NCBI RefSeq assembly: GCF_000002985.6
Contig: NC_003284.9
Coordinates: 10,912,001-10,976,000, forward strand
From: Caenorhabditis elegans
Taxonomy: Eukaryota; Nematoda; Chromadorea; Rhabditida; Rhabditidae
DNA: 64,000 bases
Reading direction: 5' to 3'
Below are positions 24,801 through 37,045 of the stretch, in pieces (position 1 is the first letter of the stretch; every line of letters begins with the position of its first letter). A program made the translations under genes and the position numbers. The notes beneath the pieces are model-generated. The model searched no databases, had not been told where the DNA came from, and saw only the letters and a program-made list of their open reading frames with translations.

Positions 24801-26341
24801 TTCATCTCCATCCTTCAGTAGAACTTTTAAATTTTCAAAATTACAGTAATCTCAGTTATTTTTGCTCAATATTTGGCAATTGGCAGAAAACGGTAGGGCA
24901 AAAAAAACAGCCTACGAAAAGAAGAAATATGCTAAAATACTGGGCAAAACATCATTGTACAGCTAAGTTAAGTGGGCATTCAAATTAAGTTATAATCAAA
25001 GTTCTGTTTTACAAAAAACATTCAGTTCAGCAAATTTCTCTCCGACTCCAACAAGATCTAATACTAAAAAACTCTAACAGCACACTTACAGGTGAAACAC
25101 CAAGTATAGTGTAATCCAAAAGCAAATCGAAGACAATTAAAAAAAAATACAATTTTTCCATAGAGGATCATTTTGACCAGATAAATTACATGAGAGTAAT
25201 CGACAGACCGAATCCTTAAGATATTTGGATTACGATTGTTTGGTAACAAGTAGTGAGAATATACCTAATATTACATTTTTAAAGATATGTAATGTGGAAA
25301 ACCACAAATTTAATGAAACAGAGGTGGTATTGAAAACGAATCAAGAAGAAATAGAAGCAACAACATGTAAGTACATTCAAGTGGATGAGTTCTTCCAAAA
25401 CGGGGATGGTTGGCCAATTAGCGGATAAGCGTTCGCCCAATGTCCATGAATATAAAAAGAAGGGGAAAGCAGAAGAAGTATTTGTCATAACCATAATAAA
25501 GTGGCTGGGGACCAGAAGTACATTTAGACTTGTACAAAACATGGTGGTAATGTGCATAGTTTAGTTGCAGAAGATCGGGGGGTGTTAAAATACATGTGAA
25601 CGCAGAGAAAACAAAGATTCCAACGGGAGAGCGTGCTTGCGGGCAAAACTTCTGTCGTAAGACATCAGTTGGGAGATAGCGCTGGGCACAAAATATATCC
25701 GGGAGAGAGCAGCGGGCCCTCTTCTCACCGCCGATATTCGCCATCATTCGCTCCTCATTTCAATTCGTTTTCTTCTTTCTTTTTCTACCACCATCACGCT
25801 TTTTGACTGCGTAATTTTTGCACGGACTGTGTAAAGTGTACCGCTCGTTTAACAATCGCAACTTGAACAATCCGATTAGTGGACAAAGAATTAGATATTC
25901 CATAGAGCGCGAAAGTGGGCATTGGTACAAGATCAATTACATAATGAATGAAAGTTACAAAAAGTAGTTACCAGGGATACCAGTTACTATTAAAACTACG
26001 CAAAAAATATGTAAGATTAATGTGGAACTTACATGAACTAATACTAATCAAAGACTTATAAAAGAGTTTGAAAGTGAAATGTATCGTAAGTCTTGAAACA
26101 ATCATTATTTTCAAAGCTTATAAAAAATATGTTCTGCAAAATAAATTTCTCACAAGATTTTTTTTATACGGTTTTATAGCTTAGAAGTTTTTTTTTCAAA
26201 AAAGAATTTATCCAAAATTTGAAAAACAGTCAAACAAAAAATAAAATACTGGCAGGAAAAAATAAGTTGAAAAATAATCTCGAATGTTATCAGCTAAAAC
26301 CAATTTTTCGAGCAATTGGAATGTATATGTACAGCGATAAA
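21812..26341. other. gene-poor stretch downstream of the acid phosphatase
   Basis: About 4.5 kb with no supported gene. It includes a short TG repeat (about 24077-24094) and two overlapping minus-strand frames around 25279-25747, neither with splice partners or a domain. The part next to 26342 should be the 3' UTR of the phosphatase. Confidence 0.4.
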
Positions 26342-29300
26342 TCACAAAATCAAAAGCATGACGAAAATGATGGCAAAAATCAAGGTTGACTGACGGGAGA
26401 AGGCTGATTCGCATATCTACAAATTCAATATATTTCCAACGGACACTGACCACCCGGTTGTCTTACATCTTCCAAATGCTCAAGACTCTTGACTCGTACA
26501 CCATTCACCGATTTGATGAATTTGGAAAGATGACAATCAGTCGAACATCCTGGAACAAACATTTCGTGCACGTCATCTGGGTTTTCTGTTGTCGTGTTGC
26601 GAAAGTATATCTAAAATTAAATGATTCTGAGTTTGAATTGTGTAATTATTTATTGCAGCCAGAATAATTGGAACATAGTATAATCTTCATTTTCCCTTTT
26701 GAATATTTAAAACGAGAACTATTTTTCATTATTTGAATAGTAAATTACTCTTTCTTTGCGTGTGGAGAATGTACTCCATAATTAACTTTTGGTAAAAGCA
26801 AGTTGACGAAAAAATTAATAATATATTCAACATTTTAAGAATTAATAAGTGAATATTTTGTAGATTTTTCTGGCTTGGAAAAATATTACTTTTGAAAAAT
26901 ACCATTTTGAAAACCATTTTTAATCACTTTTGGATAAAATTTTTTTTAATTTTTTGATATAAAGTAATTTTCGAAAGGTGTTTAAAAAATTACCATGCGC
27001 TCTTCTTCAAAACGAATTCTAAGGTTTAGAAACCCTGGAACTTTTGAATTACCTGCGAGCAATTTTAGCAATACGTTCCCACATTTTTAATGATTTCAGA
27101 GAAATATGTAGTTTACGAATTTTCTAAAAAAAAACTTTAAGGTGTCCTTTTGGTCTCTATATACTAAATACTTTTTTGGATACATGATCAATTTACTTTA
27201 CAAACCTTTACATTATTTCCTGTGTGCAACTCAATCATAATACAAGCAGTATATGGAATCAATTGATGATTACTGATTCCCAATCCATACATGAGAGCAG
27301 ATAATGTTCCGTCGTGCTGAATTTCAAATTATAAAATTAACAATTACAGTTGTTTATTACCGACGAATATAGTAACGCTTTTTTTGGGCTGATATGTTGC
27401 GAAGCTAACACCAAGCTTTCAGTCCAACTGTTGATGAGGTAGCCCGCCCTAAATCAAAAATTCATACTGTTTTATACAAAAATACTTACATGAACTTTGC
27501 TTTTGCTCTGCTATTAAACAACTGTAATCTCGCGATTCTTCTTATTTCTGCAATGGTATCGAGAAGGCTCTTTCCATTTACTTTTTCATCTATCCAGTTA
27601 GGAAAAGGAAGCCCATTGTAGTGCTGCAATTATCATACTGTAAACGATCTTCTCGAAATAGCGTAATACGACTAACTTCCAGTATGACATTGTAAACATC
27701 TTTGATATTTCCGTATTTTGTTTGATGAGAAGTGTGATTTGAAATAATTTCAAGTTCCCTCTTGTATCTGAAAATACTAATATATAGAAGCTCTTATGCA
27801 GCAATCGGTCTTTTGTTTGGTAAAAGTTGACTATCATTTGTAGATTTTTTGTATATATTAGTGAGATTAAACAAGAAAGTATAAATGAGTTTTCGAGTAT
27901 ACTAAAAAACCTAATTGAAAATAACTTGGTTAAAAAAATTGACAAAAAAACACAGTTCAAGTGATATGTCACCTTTAAGCGACGATGATATTCTGGAGTG
28001 AAGGATTTACAAAGCTTTTTAGCTTTTTAGTCGAGAATTCACAATATTTTTTACTACTTTCACACTCAACATTGAAAAAAAAATCACGAAAAATAGTTCA
28101 AACACGTCAAGAAATTGAAAAAAGCTTACAATTTTCACTATGGGAAATTAAAACTAAATTGCTATTTTTCGAAATTGGTAGTAATAAAAAACTACAATTG
28201 ATATTATTTTTGGTCTGCAAATCTTAAATTCAAAGTTAAATTTGTAAAATGTGAAAACTTCATCAATATAGAAAAAAAGGCATGTTTTTTTTAAACTACC
28301 GTATTTCCTCTATTAGTAAGGCATGCAAGCAAAAATTGTCCGAGTTGTACTCATATTTTGCCTATTTTGACTTGTTATACCAAGTCTGTAAAAGTTTTCC
28401 TAACTTTTAGAACGATTTTATAATGCAAATTTTGAATTCCTAAAAATAGGGAACAAATGAAGGGGAGCAAAACTATTAAAGGTGCAAAACTAATAGAGTG
28501 TGCAAAACTAATTTTCGATTAGTGATTTTAGATTCAAAACTAATGGAGGTGCAAAACTAATAGAGGTGCCTAACTAATAGAAGAAATAGTGTATACCACT
28601 TACTAAAATTTCAAAAACTAAAAACCCCCCGGACTCTTACTATTGGCAACAGAAATGGATAAAAATTCTCAAAACGTTAGGAAACTTACTTTACATTGAT
28701 TTCTGATTCGATTTTCTTTCTTTCTTCTGCAACTATTCTCTGATATGCAGGACATTGAATTTTGCTGGGACGTAACATCTGTAATTTTTTTTAATTCACA
28801 AATTTTTCCTGACTTGATATCATACAGGATCAGGCTTTCCATTTGTTCTTATGGGAATTGGTTGCCAAAATCTAAATTTTTCTTCGTTCCAAACTTGCAA
28901 TCCATCTGGTGGAAATAAGGCAGTCGCCACTGACTGGGCAGTTTCAATCGCACGATCCGCGTCAGATGAGCGAATACTTATCTTAAATAAAATCAAGTGG
29001 TTCTATGCATCGCTGCAAAATAAACATTTATTTTTCTCACCTTTTTTCGGTCAAACACGGGAAGTACTGACCCTTGATAGCGTCGTCGTAGAAATTTTCC
29101 GAGTTTTGTTGCTTGGTCGATGCCAACCTGCAAGTGAAACAGAAACGAGTGGCGTGTATTTTTTTTAGATTCCAAAAACCAACATTTGTCAGTTGGTTCC
29201 ATCCGCGGGGCCAGAATGTCTCGTTGTGAGGGTCGCTTGGATATGGTAGGTTCTCCGGTGCTCGATCTCCGTGTCTCCAAACGGCTAGTAGAAACTCAAT

Positions 29301-29354
29301 TTCAGCCGCACAGGGTAACAGTAGAGAACAACAAAATAAGTAAAAATGTTTCAT
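26342..29354 (-). CDS. histidine acid phosphatase, membrane-anchored, 10 exons, 381 aa
   Basis: Exons 29184-29354, 29041-29127, 28826-28981, 28690-28778, 27677-27767, 27490-27623, 27361-27448, 27206-27316, 26467-26610 and 26342-26416 sum to 1146 nt in frame. A signal peptide ([17 protein letters not shown]) precedes the catalytic RHGDRAP motif, whose His is phosphorylated during hydrolysis of phosphomonoesters. [12 protein letters not shown] and the late HD pair ([15 protein letters not shown]) complete the active site, so the enzyme looks functional. IYFRNTTTE and PGCSTDCHL match the usual C-terminal region. It then ends in a hydrophobic tail, [15 protein letters not shown], suggesting a luminal or cell-surface enzyme anchored at its C-terminus. 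The ATG is one base after a TTTCAG acceptor (trans-splicing). It belongs to the worm acp/pho acid phosphatases; I believe it is acp-4 but cannot confirm. Confidence 0.9.
28297..28597. mobile_element. MITE-like element with TATTTC(C/T)TCTATTAGT inverted ends
   Basis: The left end (TATTTCCTCTATTAGTAAGG, within 28302-28321) is repeated in inverse at the right end, where CTAACTAATAGAAGAAATAG (about 28570-28589) reads as TATTTCTTCTATTAGTTAG on the other strand. Inside are several copies of GCAAAACTAATAG. It lies in the intron between phosphatase exons 28690-28778 and 27677-27767. No coding capacity; probably a non-autonomous DNA transposon copy. Confidence 0.6.
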
Positions 29355-30566
29355 TCTGAAATGATTATGGTTTTTTTTTAAATTTGAAGGAACACTTTTT
29401 TAAACAATCACATGAGAATGACAGAGAATCAAGTTAAAACATTTTCAAAAGTTGTAAAAACGTAATTGTTAAATTCAAAACAATTTCAATTGAATTTTTG
29501 TACTGTTTACGTGTGATAGAAACTGTAATACTAAGACTATAAATCATAGGCTAAAGACAGGGAAAGAAAAAAAAATCGTAAATTCATACTAAACAATTAT
29601 TTTTTTCATACATATATTTTTGAACTGAAATTTTTTGGCGAATTGCCTTTTTCGTACTTTGTATTGTTTTCCTATATTTTTCTAAATTCTGTAAAAACAA
29701 AATTTTTACAATTAACAAAATACCTAAGTACTGAATTAGAGTAGACTGAATTAAAATTCCTGTTTGAGAAGTTAAAAAGGAAATGCGTTACAATTGAGCA
29801 ACGATCATAAATTCAACACTTAACAAATACTAGCTTCATCAATGACATACTAATAACTGACAAACTTGAGAAATCAAAAATCTAACCTGTTAATAAGGAA
29901 ATTCCGATAAGCTATGTCTCATCCCTTGGAACATCTTTTAATCCTATCAATTTCTCAATATACTACCGAAAAACTCAACAAATCCCCCAAACAGAAATGC
30001 GATCAAGCACGAAATGTGGCTATGAAAAAGCAAAAACAATTTTGTAGAAACAAGCAAATATATTGAAAGTGTGTTTGTGTAGTAACATCTCATCATCCAA
30101 CGTGATGTTGTTAAACTTCATTGTTGTGACTCGGCGACAGGCTTTTGAGAAAAATTGGGAGAGAAGTGGGGAAAAATGATAAGCCATGTCTTCCATCATT
30201 TTTTTTCGGTTTGGTCTCCAAGTATTTTTCATTTCGTCTCAAAGGTTATGAGAAGATTGAGCATGAAGAAAAAAGAAAGACAAAAGAGCAATTTTATTGA
30301 GAGCCAAATAACTTGATTGAACATGTCATTCAAATAAACTAGTCGATGAAAAAAATGGGACAAATGCATCACCTGTTGTTGCTGATCCCAACGATTCATC
30401 TTCACATTCACTCTCTAATTTACAAATTAATGATCCTAATATTTTTACAAATTGCTTTGTCTGATTTCATGAATTTAATGGTTTTTTTTTAGATGTATAC
30501 ATACATATTTGTGTTTCTTTCTAATTGTTAGAAATAACCGTAATTTAAAGTAAATGTGTATTTATA

Positions 30567-30818
30567 CGGGACACGGGTGGCTAAGTGTTAGTGGTGTAGT
30601 ACTGTCACCCAAGAGGTCTCAAGTTCAAGCCCCCCTCACTTGGAAAATTGCTTGGAAATTGGTGGTGAATTTGGTCCACGAAAGGTAAATGGGCCATACC
30701 ACTAGTCCCGATACGGCTTAAATTAAGACTAGAAAAGATATAAATGCCATCAGTAACCCTCATAAATCTCTTGTTCGCAGGAGGCTTTGTAGGCTCACCC
30801 TTGAACCAAACGGACAAC
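30567..30818 (+). repeat. SINE-like repeat with tRNA-type A and B boxes, copy 1
   Basis: The left part contains GGTGGCTAAGTGTTAGTGG, which resembles a Pol III A box, and about 40 bases on AGTTCAAGCCC (30622-30632), which resembles a B box. The right part (30717-30818) recurs in opposite orientation at 57941-58042 with strong similarity. A tRNA-like head joined to an unrelated repeated tail is the structure of a tRNA-derived SINE; that identity is inference from these boxes. Confidence 0.55.
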
Positions 30819-32026
30819 TTTTACTTTCGGTGTTTTAGATTGGAGGATAAATTTTGGGAATATTTTGTTAAGCTACGAACAAAAACTCAAATATGGATCA
30901 GCATTTCTGCAAGGGTTTGTAATTGAATCTGTTGACAAAATATATTGCATTGTTGTACAGTTCAATAAACCTTTTTTGATGTATTAAAATATTTGAAATA
31001 TTTAATTCAAAAGCTATTTTTAAATAAAATTATAAAAATTCTTCAACGTTTTAGCAAACACATTCAAAATGAAAAGGAAAGAAATATAACTTATCGCATG
31101 TTCCCAGAGATTCAAAAACCGATTATCGCGGCAGAATCGTTGACGGTTTTTCTTGAAAGTTGATAAAATGCGGAAAAGATGAAGTGCGCGGTAAAAAATG
31201 AGTTCTATATTAGTGTCTGCAAAAAGGTGTCGGACCCTAAGAAGTACAGATACAAAGATCAAAGATAGTTAGGTTAGAGACGATTGATACATTGTTAAAA
31301 AAAAAAGTGATAAAGTGATGAGAATATGTAGTAACAGTTTTTCGTATTTTGGTTATGCTTCAGAAAATACGAATGTGTAGGTGTTCTTGATATATATTTA
31401 TAAATAGGTTAGGTACTGAACAATGATTCATCAATGGATTAGAACGGCTTATTTGTGATTTTACTATGTTGCAAAATTTCCATCATGACACATTATTGAC
31501 GAATAGTTCAGTTATAAAATGGATATCTAATCTAGGAATGGTCAAGATACGAGCAAAAAGCATAAAAACATTTCCTTGAAAAATTACACTTGAGAGTAAT
31601 ATTAGAAGTCGAACGTCTTCACAAAAACGCGTTCATTTGCTGTTCGGCCAGAAAAGTACTAATAACAGGAAAGCGATTAGTTCAAAAGTAATTATTCAAA
31701 CTCTCTGGTATGATGTATTAATGGAAGCCTGGAAGGAAAAATAATTTGATTAACCAAAGTCAATATTACAAAAACGATGTCAAATCGCTCGCTCTTTGAT
31801 TTCCCCGTTTTATGATTCCCGCGGTATTATTCCCGCGGTTTCCATTTCATGACCGCCGTCGCCCCATCATTTACATAATTCGATCAACTCTTCCGTATAT
31901 AAGACTATTTCTTGGCCTCTTGCAGCACCCCTCAATCATTCAGTCAATCATTCAACCAACTTGTATTTGCTATTATTATTTAATAAATATTACTTTGGGA
32001 ATCACGTTTAAGATCTTAACCTGTCC

Positions 32027-32323
32027 TCAGGACAATAACGATGATGTCTGAAAATATAAAAATAAATATCTGTATGTACAAAAATAACCAAGCTTTATGA
32101 ATGCGATCTTTTTTCCAACGCTAATATTTTTCTTCTCACGTTTCTGAAAAAACCCGTTTGAAAATAGAATTTATCATTTATATATTTTTTAACTTGTAAC
32201 ACTGTTTATGTTCTTTATGCATATTGAAACTGTTTCAGTACGTACCGAATCTATAGACGCGCCGAGGCCAATAATCGATAATACAACGAGGTGGTCCATA
32301 TTGTGCGAGTAACTTGTGACTAC
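32027..32323 (-). CDS. possible two-exon small secreted or membrane peptide
   Basis: A minus-strand exon 32246-32323 is bordered by TTTTCTTACAG and GTACGT and includes an ATG followed by a hydrophobic run (MDHLVVLSIIGLGASIDS). A second exon 32027-32047, after a TTTTCAG acceptor, adds six residues and a stop in phase. The exon is also open in a second frame, so the reading is uncertain, and no homology is apparent. Confidence 0.2.
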
Positions 32324-33466
32324 CTGTAAGAAAACGGGCTAAACGGAAGAACAACGTTCAAAAAATAATTCATCCCTCCAAAATCCACAACAAACGGTTT
32401 GCAATGTATGCATATTTATTTATAGGCGTTTTTCAAATACATTGGGTACATAAGAGATCTTGGTCAATCTTTCACGAGAGGAGAGTAGAAAAATATGTTA
32501 TAACATCACATTAAGAGAATAATCTGGTGGAAAAATCAAAATAATCACTAGTAAAGGTGACGAAAAAAAAAAATTTAAATTACAATTTTTTAATTGCCGA
32601 AGAGAAACTTGTTTTGAATTCAGATAGGGCAAGAAAATATGGAACATTTAGTAAAGAAACTATTATAGGAATCGGAAACTCTGACACATCCTTCAAGATC
32701 TACATGGAAAGTAAGATGTGCCACAAATGAAGATGTCGAGGAAAAGGATTTTGTTCTTGAAGGATTTTGACGATGGCAACAAGAAATATTGGGTATTGCA
32801 CCCTTGTAGTACAACGAGTACATATGTTCTATCATGTTTAATCAATGAGTTGTATGAATCTCCTAGAAGGGGGAGATAATTTAGATAATGGAGGGGTGCA
32901 TATACTACATAACAATTAAAAATAGCATTGATCCCATGTTATCTTCTGCTGACAGTCTAAACAACTGATAATTGTATACCTGCATCTGATTCTATTTTTA
33001 GTTTTACCTATAAATCAGCAAACTTGGTTAATAAATACCAATATACTTTAATGAAAATTCGTGTTAAGGAGTGGTTTTCTGAAACTGTACAACACTTTGA
33101 TTGAAAGCTTGTTTGAATGTTAACTGGCTTGTATGTTTTGATGTTATATTCAATGGGCTGTGAAACAACTTTATTGTAGAATTTAAGAATAAAAATTTAA
33201 ACCACATTGAAAATGCAAATTATGGCAGTGAATGCTATTAAAACATAAATTTCAAAGATAAAACAAACTTTAATTTAACCTATCGTTGAAAGGCATTTGC
33301 ATAATGGAAGACGTGAAAAATACAATTAATTGACTAGATATAGAGATTCGACTATTTGAGGCGGTGTTGTATGAAAGTATTGAATATAAGTACAAATTGA
33401 AAAACATAAATATGAAAGAAATGGGCGATGTAACCCTGTCTGACTGATTTTTTTTAACACAAAAAA

Positions 33467-36400
33467 TTAGCATGGTGGCTTTGGTGGGCACTGAGTCAAT
33501 CCACGGCATTGCTGGGATTCTTCGGCAAGACCGATGCAGTGACATCCGGATTCTCCAACACATTGACGGCTTCTGTAAGATATAATTCAGATTCTTAACA
33601 TGTCTTCATCAAAAACTATTTCAGACCTAGATTGTACTCCAACTTCGCATGCAAGTTGTGTTGAGCATGGACTCCATTCGCACCTGGACATTTGAAAAAA
33701 CTAATTAATACCAATGTAACAGTTTTAACTACCAAGTATTCCAAGCGCATTGAGGAGCACATGACTGACTGTTACATTCCTTTTCTTCACGATCTGGTCC
33801 ATCGCAGTGGCATGATGAATCCGGACTTCCAGCGCTGTTCAAACATGTACGAGTGCGAATTGACTGTAATTCATTATTACCCCGTTCTGAACATATATTC
33901 AATATATCTCACCTGACCACCCCCGCATTCCTTGTCGCACATGGACCAGTGACACCACTCAGACCAGTTGCAGCAAGATTGCCCTTCGCAAAGGGTAGTT
34001 TCAATACTTGGTCCTTGGCAAGTAGTGGCTTCTTGCCCGTTTGGTCCAAGGCACCCACGAGTTCTAGTCCGTTGTCCGGGTCCGCACTTTGAAGAGCATC
34101 CTGACCACTCGCACCACTCTGTCCACTCGGCACATGGAGGTCCGTAGCAGAATTGGCTCTCTTCGTTTGGTCCTTGGCAATCAGTTCCAAATTGGCAGAC
34201 ACGTTGTCTCCGCTTCATTCCGCTTCCGCATGAAGCCGAGCATGTAGACCACTCTTGCCATGGAGACCAAAGAGAGCATGGTCCACCATCACAGGCACGT
34301 TGTTCAGTCTTTGGTCCTTGACAGAGATGATCACCGAAAACACCTCCGAGACATGTACGCTGACGAACTGCGACTCCTTGTCCGCAAGTCACAGAGCATT
34401 GTCCCCAATCTTCCCATTGAGACCATTCTGGGCATGGTCCAGCACTGCATTGCTCAGATTCGTAGTCCTTTCCTTCACATCTGTTTGTACCAAGATGACA
34501 GAATCGAGTTCTCTCGCGTTGACCTGATCCACAGCTAGCAGAGCAAGTTGACCACTCGCACCATTCAGACCATGTCTGACATGGGCCAAGATTACATGGC
34601 TCAGTCTCATAATCAGCTCCTTGGCAGTTATTGGTGGAGCATTCACGTCTTCTTGATTTAGCTCCATCTCCACAGGTGCATGAGCAGGTAGACCAGTCAG
34701 ACCAATCATGCCAAACTCCAGAAACAACTGGTGGGTTGACACATCCTTGTCCATCGCATGCTGGCGGTGGTGGGGGAGCTGGACGATATCTGGTTGGGTA
34801 GGGCTGTGGAAGTGGTGGCTGAGTGGCAGTGTTGATCACTGGAGCAAGAACTGGCGGTGGTGTTGGGCGTTCTTGTTGTGGGGCCTGTGGAACTGGGGCG
34901 CAGAAACCTCCTGGGCATGGATCAGCCTTTGGACGAGCTGGATGTCTCTGATTGAAGTTCTCGCGGTATTGAGACATTCTCTGCTGATAGAGTTGAGCAT
35001 GTTGATCGAGTGGAGAACGCTCAAGTTCTGGTTGCTGCTGTGGCTGCTGCTGTTGCGGATGTTGTTGTGGAGGGACTGGCCCACTTTGGAGTTGGATTTG
35101 AGATTGTCCGAACTGTGTTGTCTGTTGTGGCTGTTGCTGTGGATTTTGTTGACGTTGCTGCTGTTGTTGCTGCTGTTGTTGTTGTTGCTGCTGTTGTTCT
35201 CTCTGCCTTTGAAGATGAAGCTCGTGAGTTCCAGAGAAGGACTGTGGCTGTTGTGGTGGTCGCTGTGGTGGCTGTGGCTGTGGTTGTGGCTGTGGCTGTG
35301 GTGGACGTTGCTGCTGCTGCTGTTGCTGTTGTTGTTGTTGTTGCTGGTGCTGCTGAAGACGAGCCTGATGTTCTCTGTGTTGTTGTTCTCTTTGTTGCTG
35401 TTCCCTTTGCTGCTGCTGTTGCTGTGCACTTGGGTACTCTGGGGCACGTGGCGCATACTGCTGCGCTGGTGGAGCTGGGACTCTTTGTGGAGCAGATCTA
35501 GCTGGACATCCACGACGTTGGATTTTTCTTCCGTATTCGCATGCCTGAGAGCGCACCTCGTGTCCGTTACTGGAGCAATGGGACCAATCTGTCCAATCTC
35601 CGACTCCTTCAACAGCTTCATCGCCTTGTTCTAAAATCACAACTTTATATAAACCGAAGTAACGATCGAAATCTTACGTCTCTTCTTTCTGTCAACCTTA
35701 TCGGTAGACGAAGCCAAACCGTCCTCCTCCAGTGGTGGATGAGCATCAAATTGGTGGCAGTCGACGACCAGTTCGAGCATTCTAACAATATCTTTCTTGT
35801 TTTCTGGCTTTTGCTCGACAAGGTCAATTTTATCTTGAACCGAGTTGTCGGAGAAGAGGTAGCAGAAATGCTTCTTTGTTTCGTTATGCAAGTAGTAGTA
35901 AACCACTGAAAACAAGTTGAACTTTTTTGTGAAGTTAATGTTTTTTTAGTCTTCATGACCCCAAACGCAGAGATCAAATTTCGAAGACGGAGTTTTGCGA
36001 ATCAAGGAGGGGCAGTGTAAATTTGCAAAAGCAATCAGTTAAAGAAGCAGAAAAAGAGATATTTGCGGATGAGTGTCATTTGTTATAGATATTGCTTGAC
36101 ACATCACATCAATCTTCTTGGGCCGGATAGGATCCGGTGCAAAAATGAAAATTTTACCTGCGGAGCACTCTGGGAAGATGTCCACGCATTTCTTCTGACA
36201 CTCGTAGGCGGTTGCCTGCATCATCAGCAATGGAGATGATCCTTCTGAAATAATCAAAGTGGTACGTGGACACACACGAAGTTAATGACGGATAATTGAT
36301 TTATGTTTGTTTTGCTGCAAACACCTAATGCGTGAATTGTCAATAAATGAAACTAAAACAATAATTTATTTTTCATCAATGATTTTAGAAATACTAGTTT

Positions 36401-36902
36401 TTAGATGACTTGTATCAATTTTTTAGTGAAACGCATATGTTAATTAGAAACCAATAATATTCAAAAGGAAAATAAGATTTTCAGAACAATACAGTTTTTA
36501 AAACCTAGAGAAGTTTAATGAATTATAGTGATGAGATAAAATATTAATTTTTCAGGGGAAATGACCTGATGTAATTCAATGAACTTACCAAGAGCAGTGT
36601 TGTTGTGCATTCTGGCGCACAAATCATCAATTTTTGTGACATTTTTTCCTCTGGATACCGAGATTCTACCTGAAACTTGTTTTTCTTACACTTGCGTATC
36701 AACTTCACTGTTAGTAATACCTTTTGTGTATGACAAGCTTGAGGTTCATGCTTTATTTTTTTACCTATTACACCTTACTTCTCGCCCTCTCATAATGAAA
36801 GCTGAACCTCAAACCAGTTTCCATCTATAAACATATATACTCACCTGCGTCGGCTAGGCAGAACAAGACCGCTAAGGCGAATAAGCCTACAGTAGCCTGC
36901 AT
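33467..36902 (-). CDS. secreted PAN/apple + Gln-rich + multi-TSP1 protein, 8 exons, 821 aa
   Basis: Exons 36845-36902, 36589-36669, 36158-36244, 35678-35905, 33913-35630, 33733-33863, 33627-33683 and 33467-33572 (2466 nt). After a signal peptide (MQATVGLFALAVLFCLADA) comes a Cys-bearing module at about 22-110 (DLCARMHNNTAL, YECQKKCVDIFPECSAVVYY, FCYLFSD) that resembles a PAN/apple domain. A first TSP1 repeat (WTDWSHCSS) follows at about 158, then a Gln/Pro-rich tract at about 201-351, then seven tandem TSP1 repeats from about 456 to the end. Repeats carry WxxW and CSxxCG cores (WSTCSASCGSG, WGQCSVTCGQG), the sites that in other proteins receive C-mannose and O-fucose. The last repeat is divergent (CEWSPCSTQLACEVG). 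Likely extracellular matrix; no symbol assigned. An acceptor (ATTATCAG) lies seven bases before the ATG. Confidence 0.88.
35030..35480. repeat. CAG/CAA-type trinucleotide tract encoding poly-Gln
   Basis: Read on the minus strand, mixed CAG and CAA codons give Gln runs broken by Arg, His and Pro (QREQQQREQQHREHQ; alternating Gln-Pro). On the plus strand the same tract reads as Leu/Trp-rich frames. Mixed codons suggest selection or ageing rather than a recent pure-repeat expansion. Confidence 0.85.
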
Positions 36903-36959
36903 GTTGCGGCTGATAATGGACGGGACCGCGGACACGAGAGTGCACAACAAGTGACTGAC

Positions 36960-37045
36960 GATGATACTGGGCGGAGTCGAGAAACAAGAAGAGAGGTAAG
37001 AAAAAGAAGAAGATGAAGAGGAAAAAGAAGAAGAAGAAGCTGAAA
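36960..37045. promoter_or_regulatory. purine-rich tract upstream of the TSP1 gene
   Basis: A GAA/GAG-rich stretch (plus strand) starts about 60 bp upstream of the TSP1 gene start codon; on the coding strand it is a CT-rich tract. CT-rich tracts just upstream of worm genes are common in promoters. Assignment rests on position and composition only. Confidence 0.35.

Larger units (their letters stand above)
29355..33466. other. intergenic between the acid phosphatase and the TSP1 gene
   Basis: About 4.1 kb. It holds the SINE-like repeat at 30567-30818, a possible two-exon minus-strand small gene (32027-32323), and the likely 3' UTR of the TSP1 gene at its right end. Duplicated CCCGCGGT boxes at 31817 and 31832 sit in a stretch of higher GC than the surroundings. 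Confidence 0.4.

Noticed and set aside
25279-25747. Two overlapping minus-strand frames near 25.4 kb
   Set aside because: Mutually exclusive, neither with a domain, signal peptide or partner exon.
26982-27130. Candidate phosphatase exons in the intron between 26610 and 27206
   Set aside because: They broke phase and did not resemble the family; the exon at 26467-26610 continues the alignment directly.
34708-35634. Plus-strand 308-codon Leu/Trp-rich ORF and related frames
   Set aside because: Shadow of the Gln-rich and TSP1 coding exon on the minus strand.
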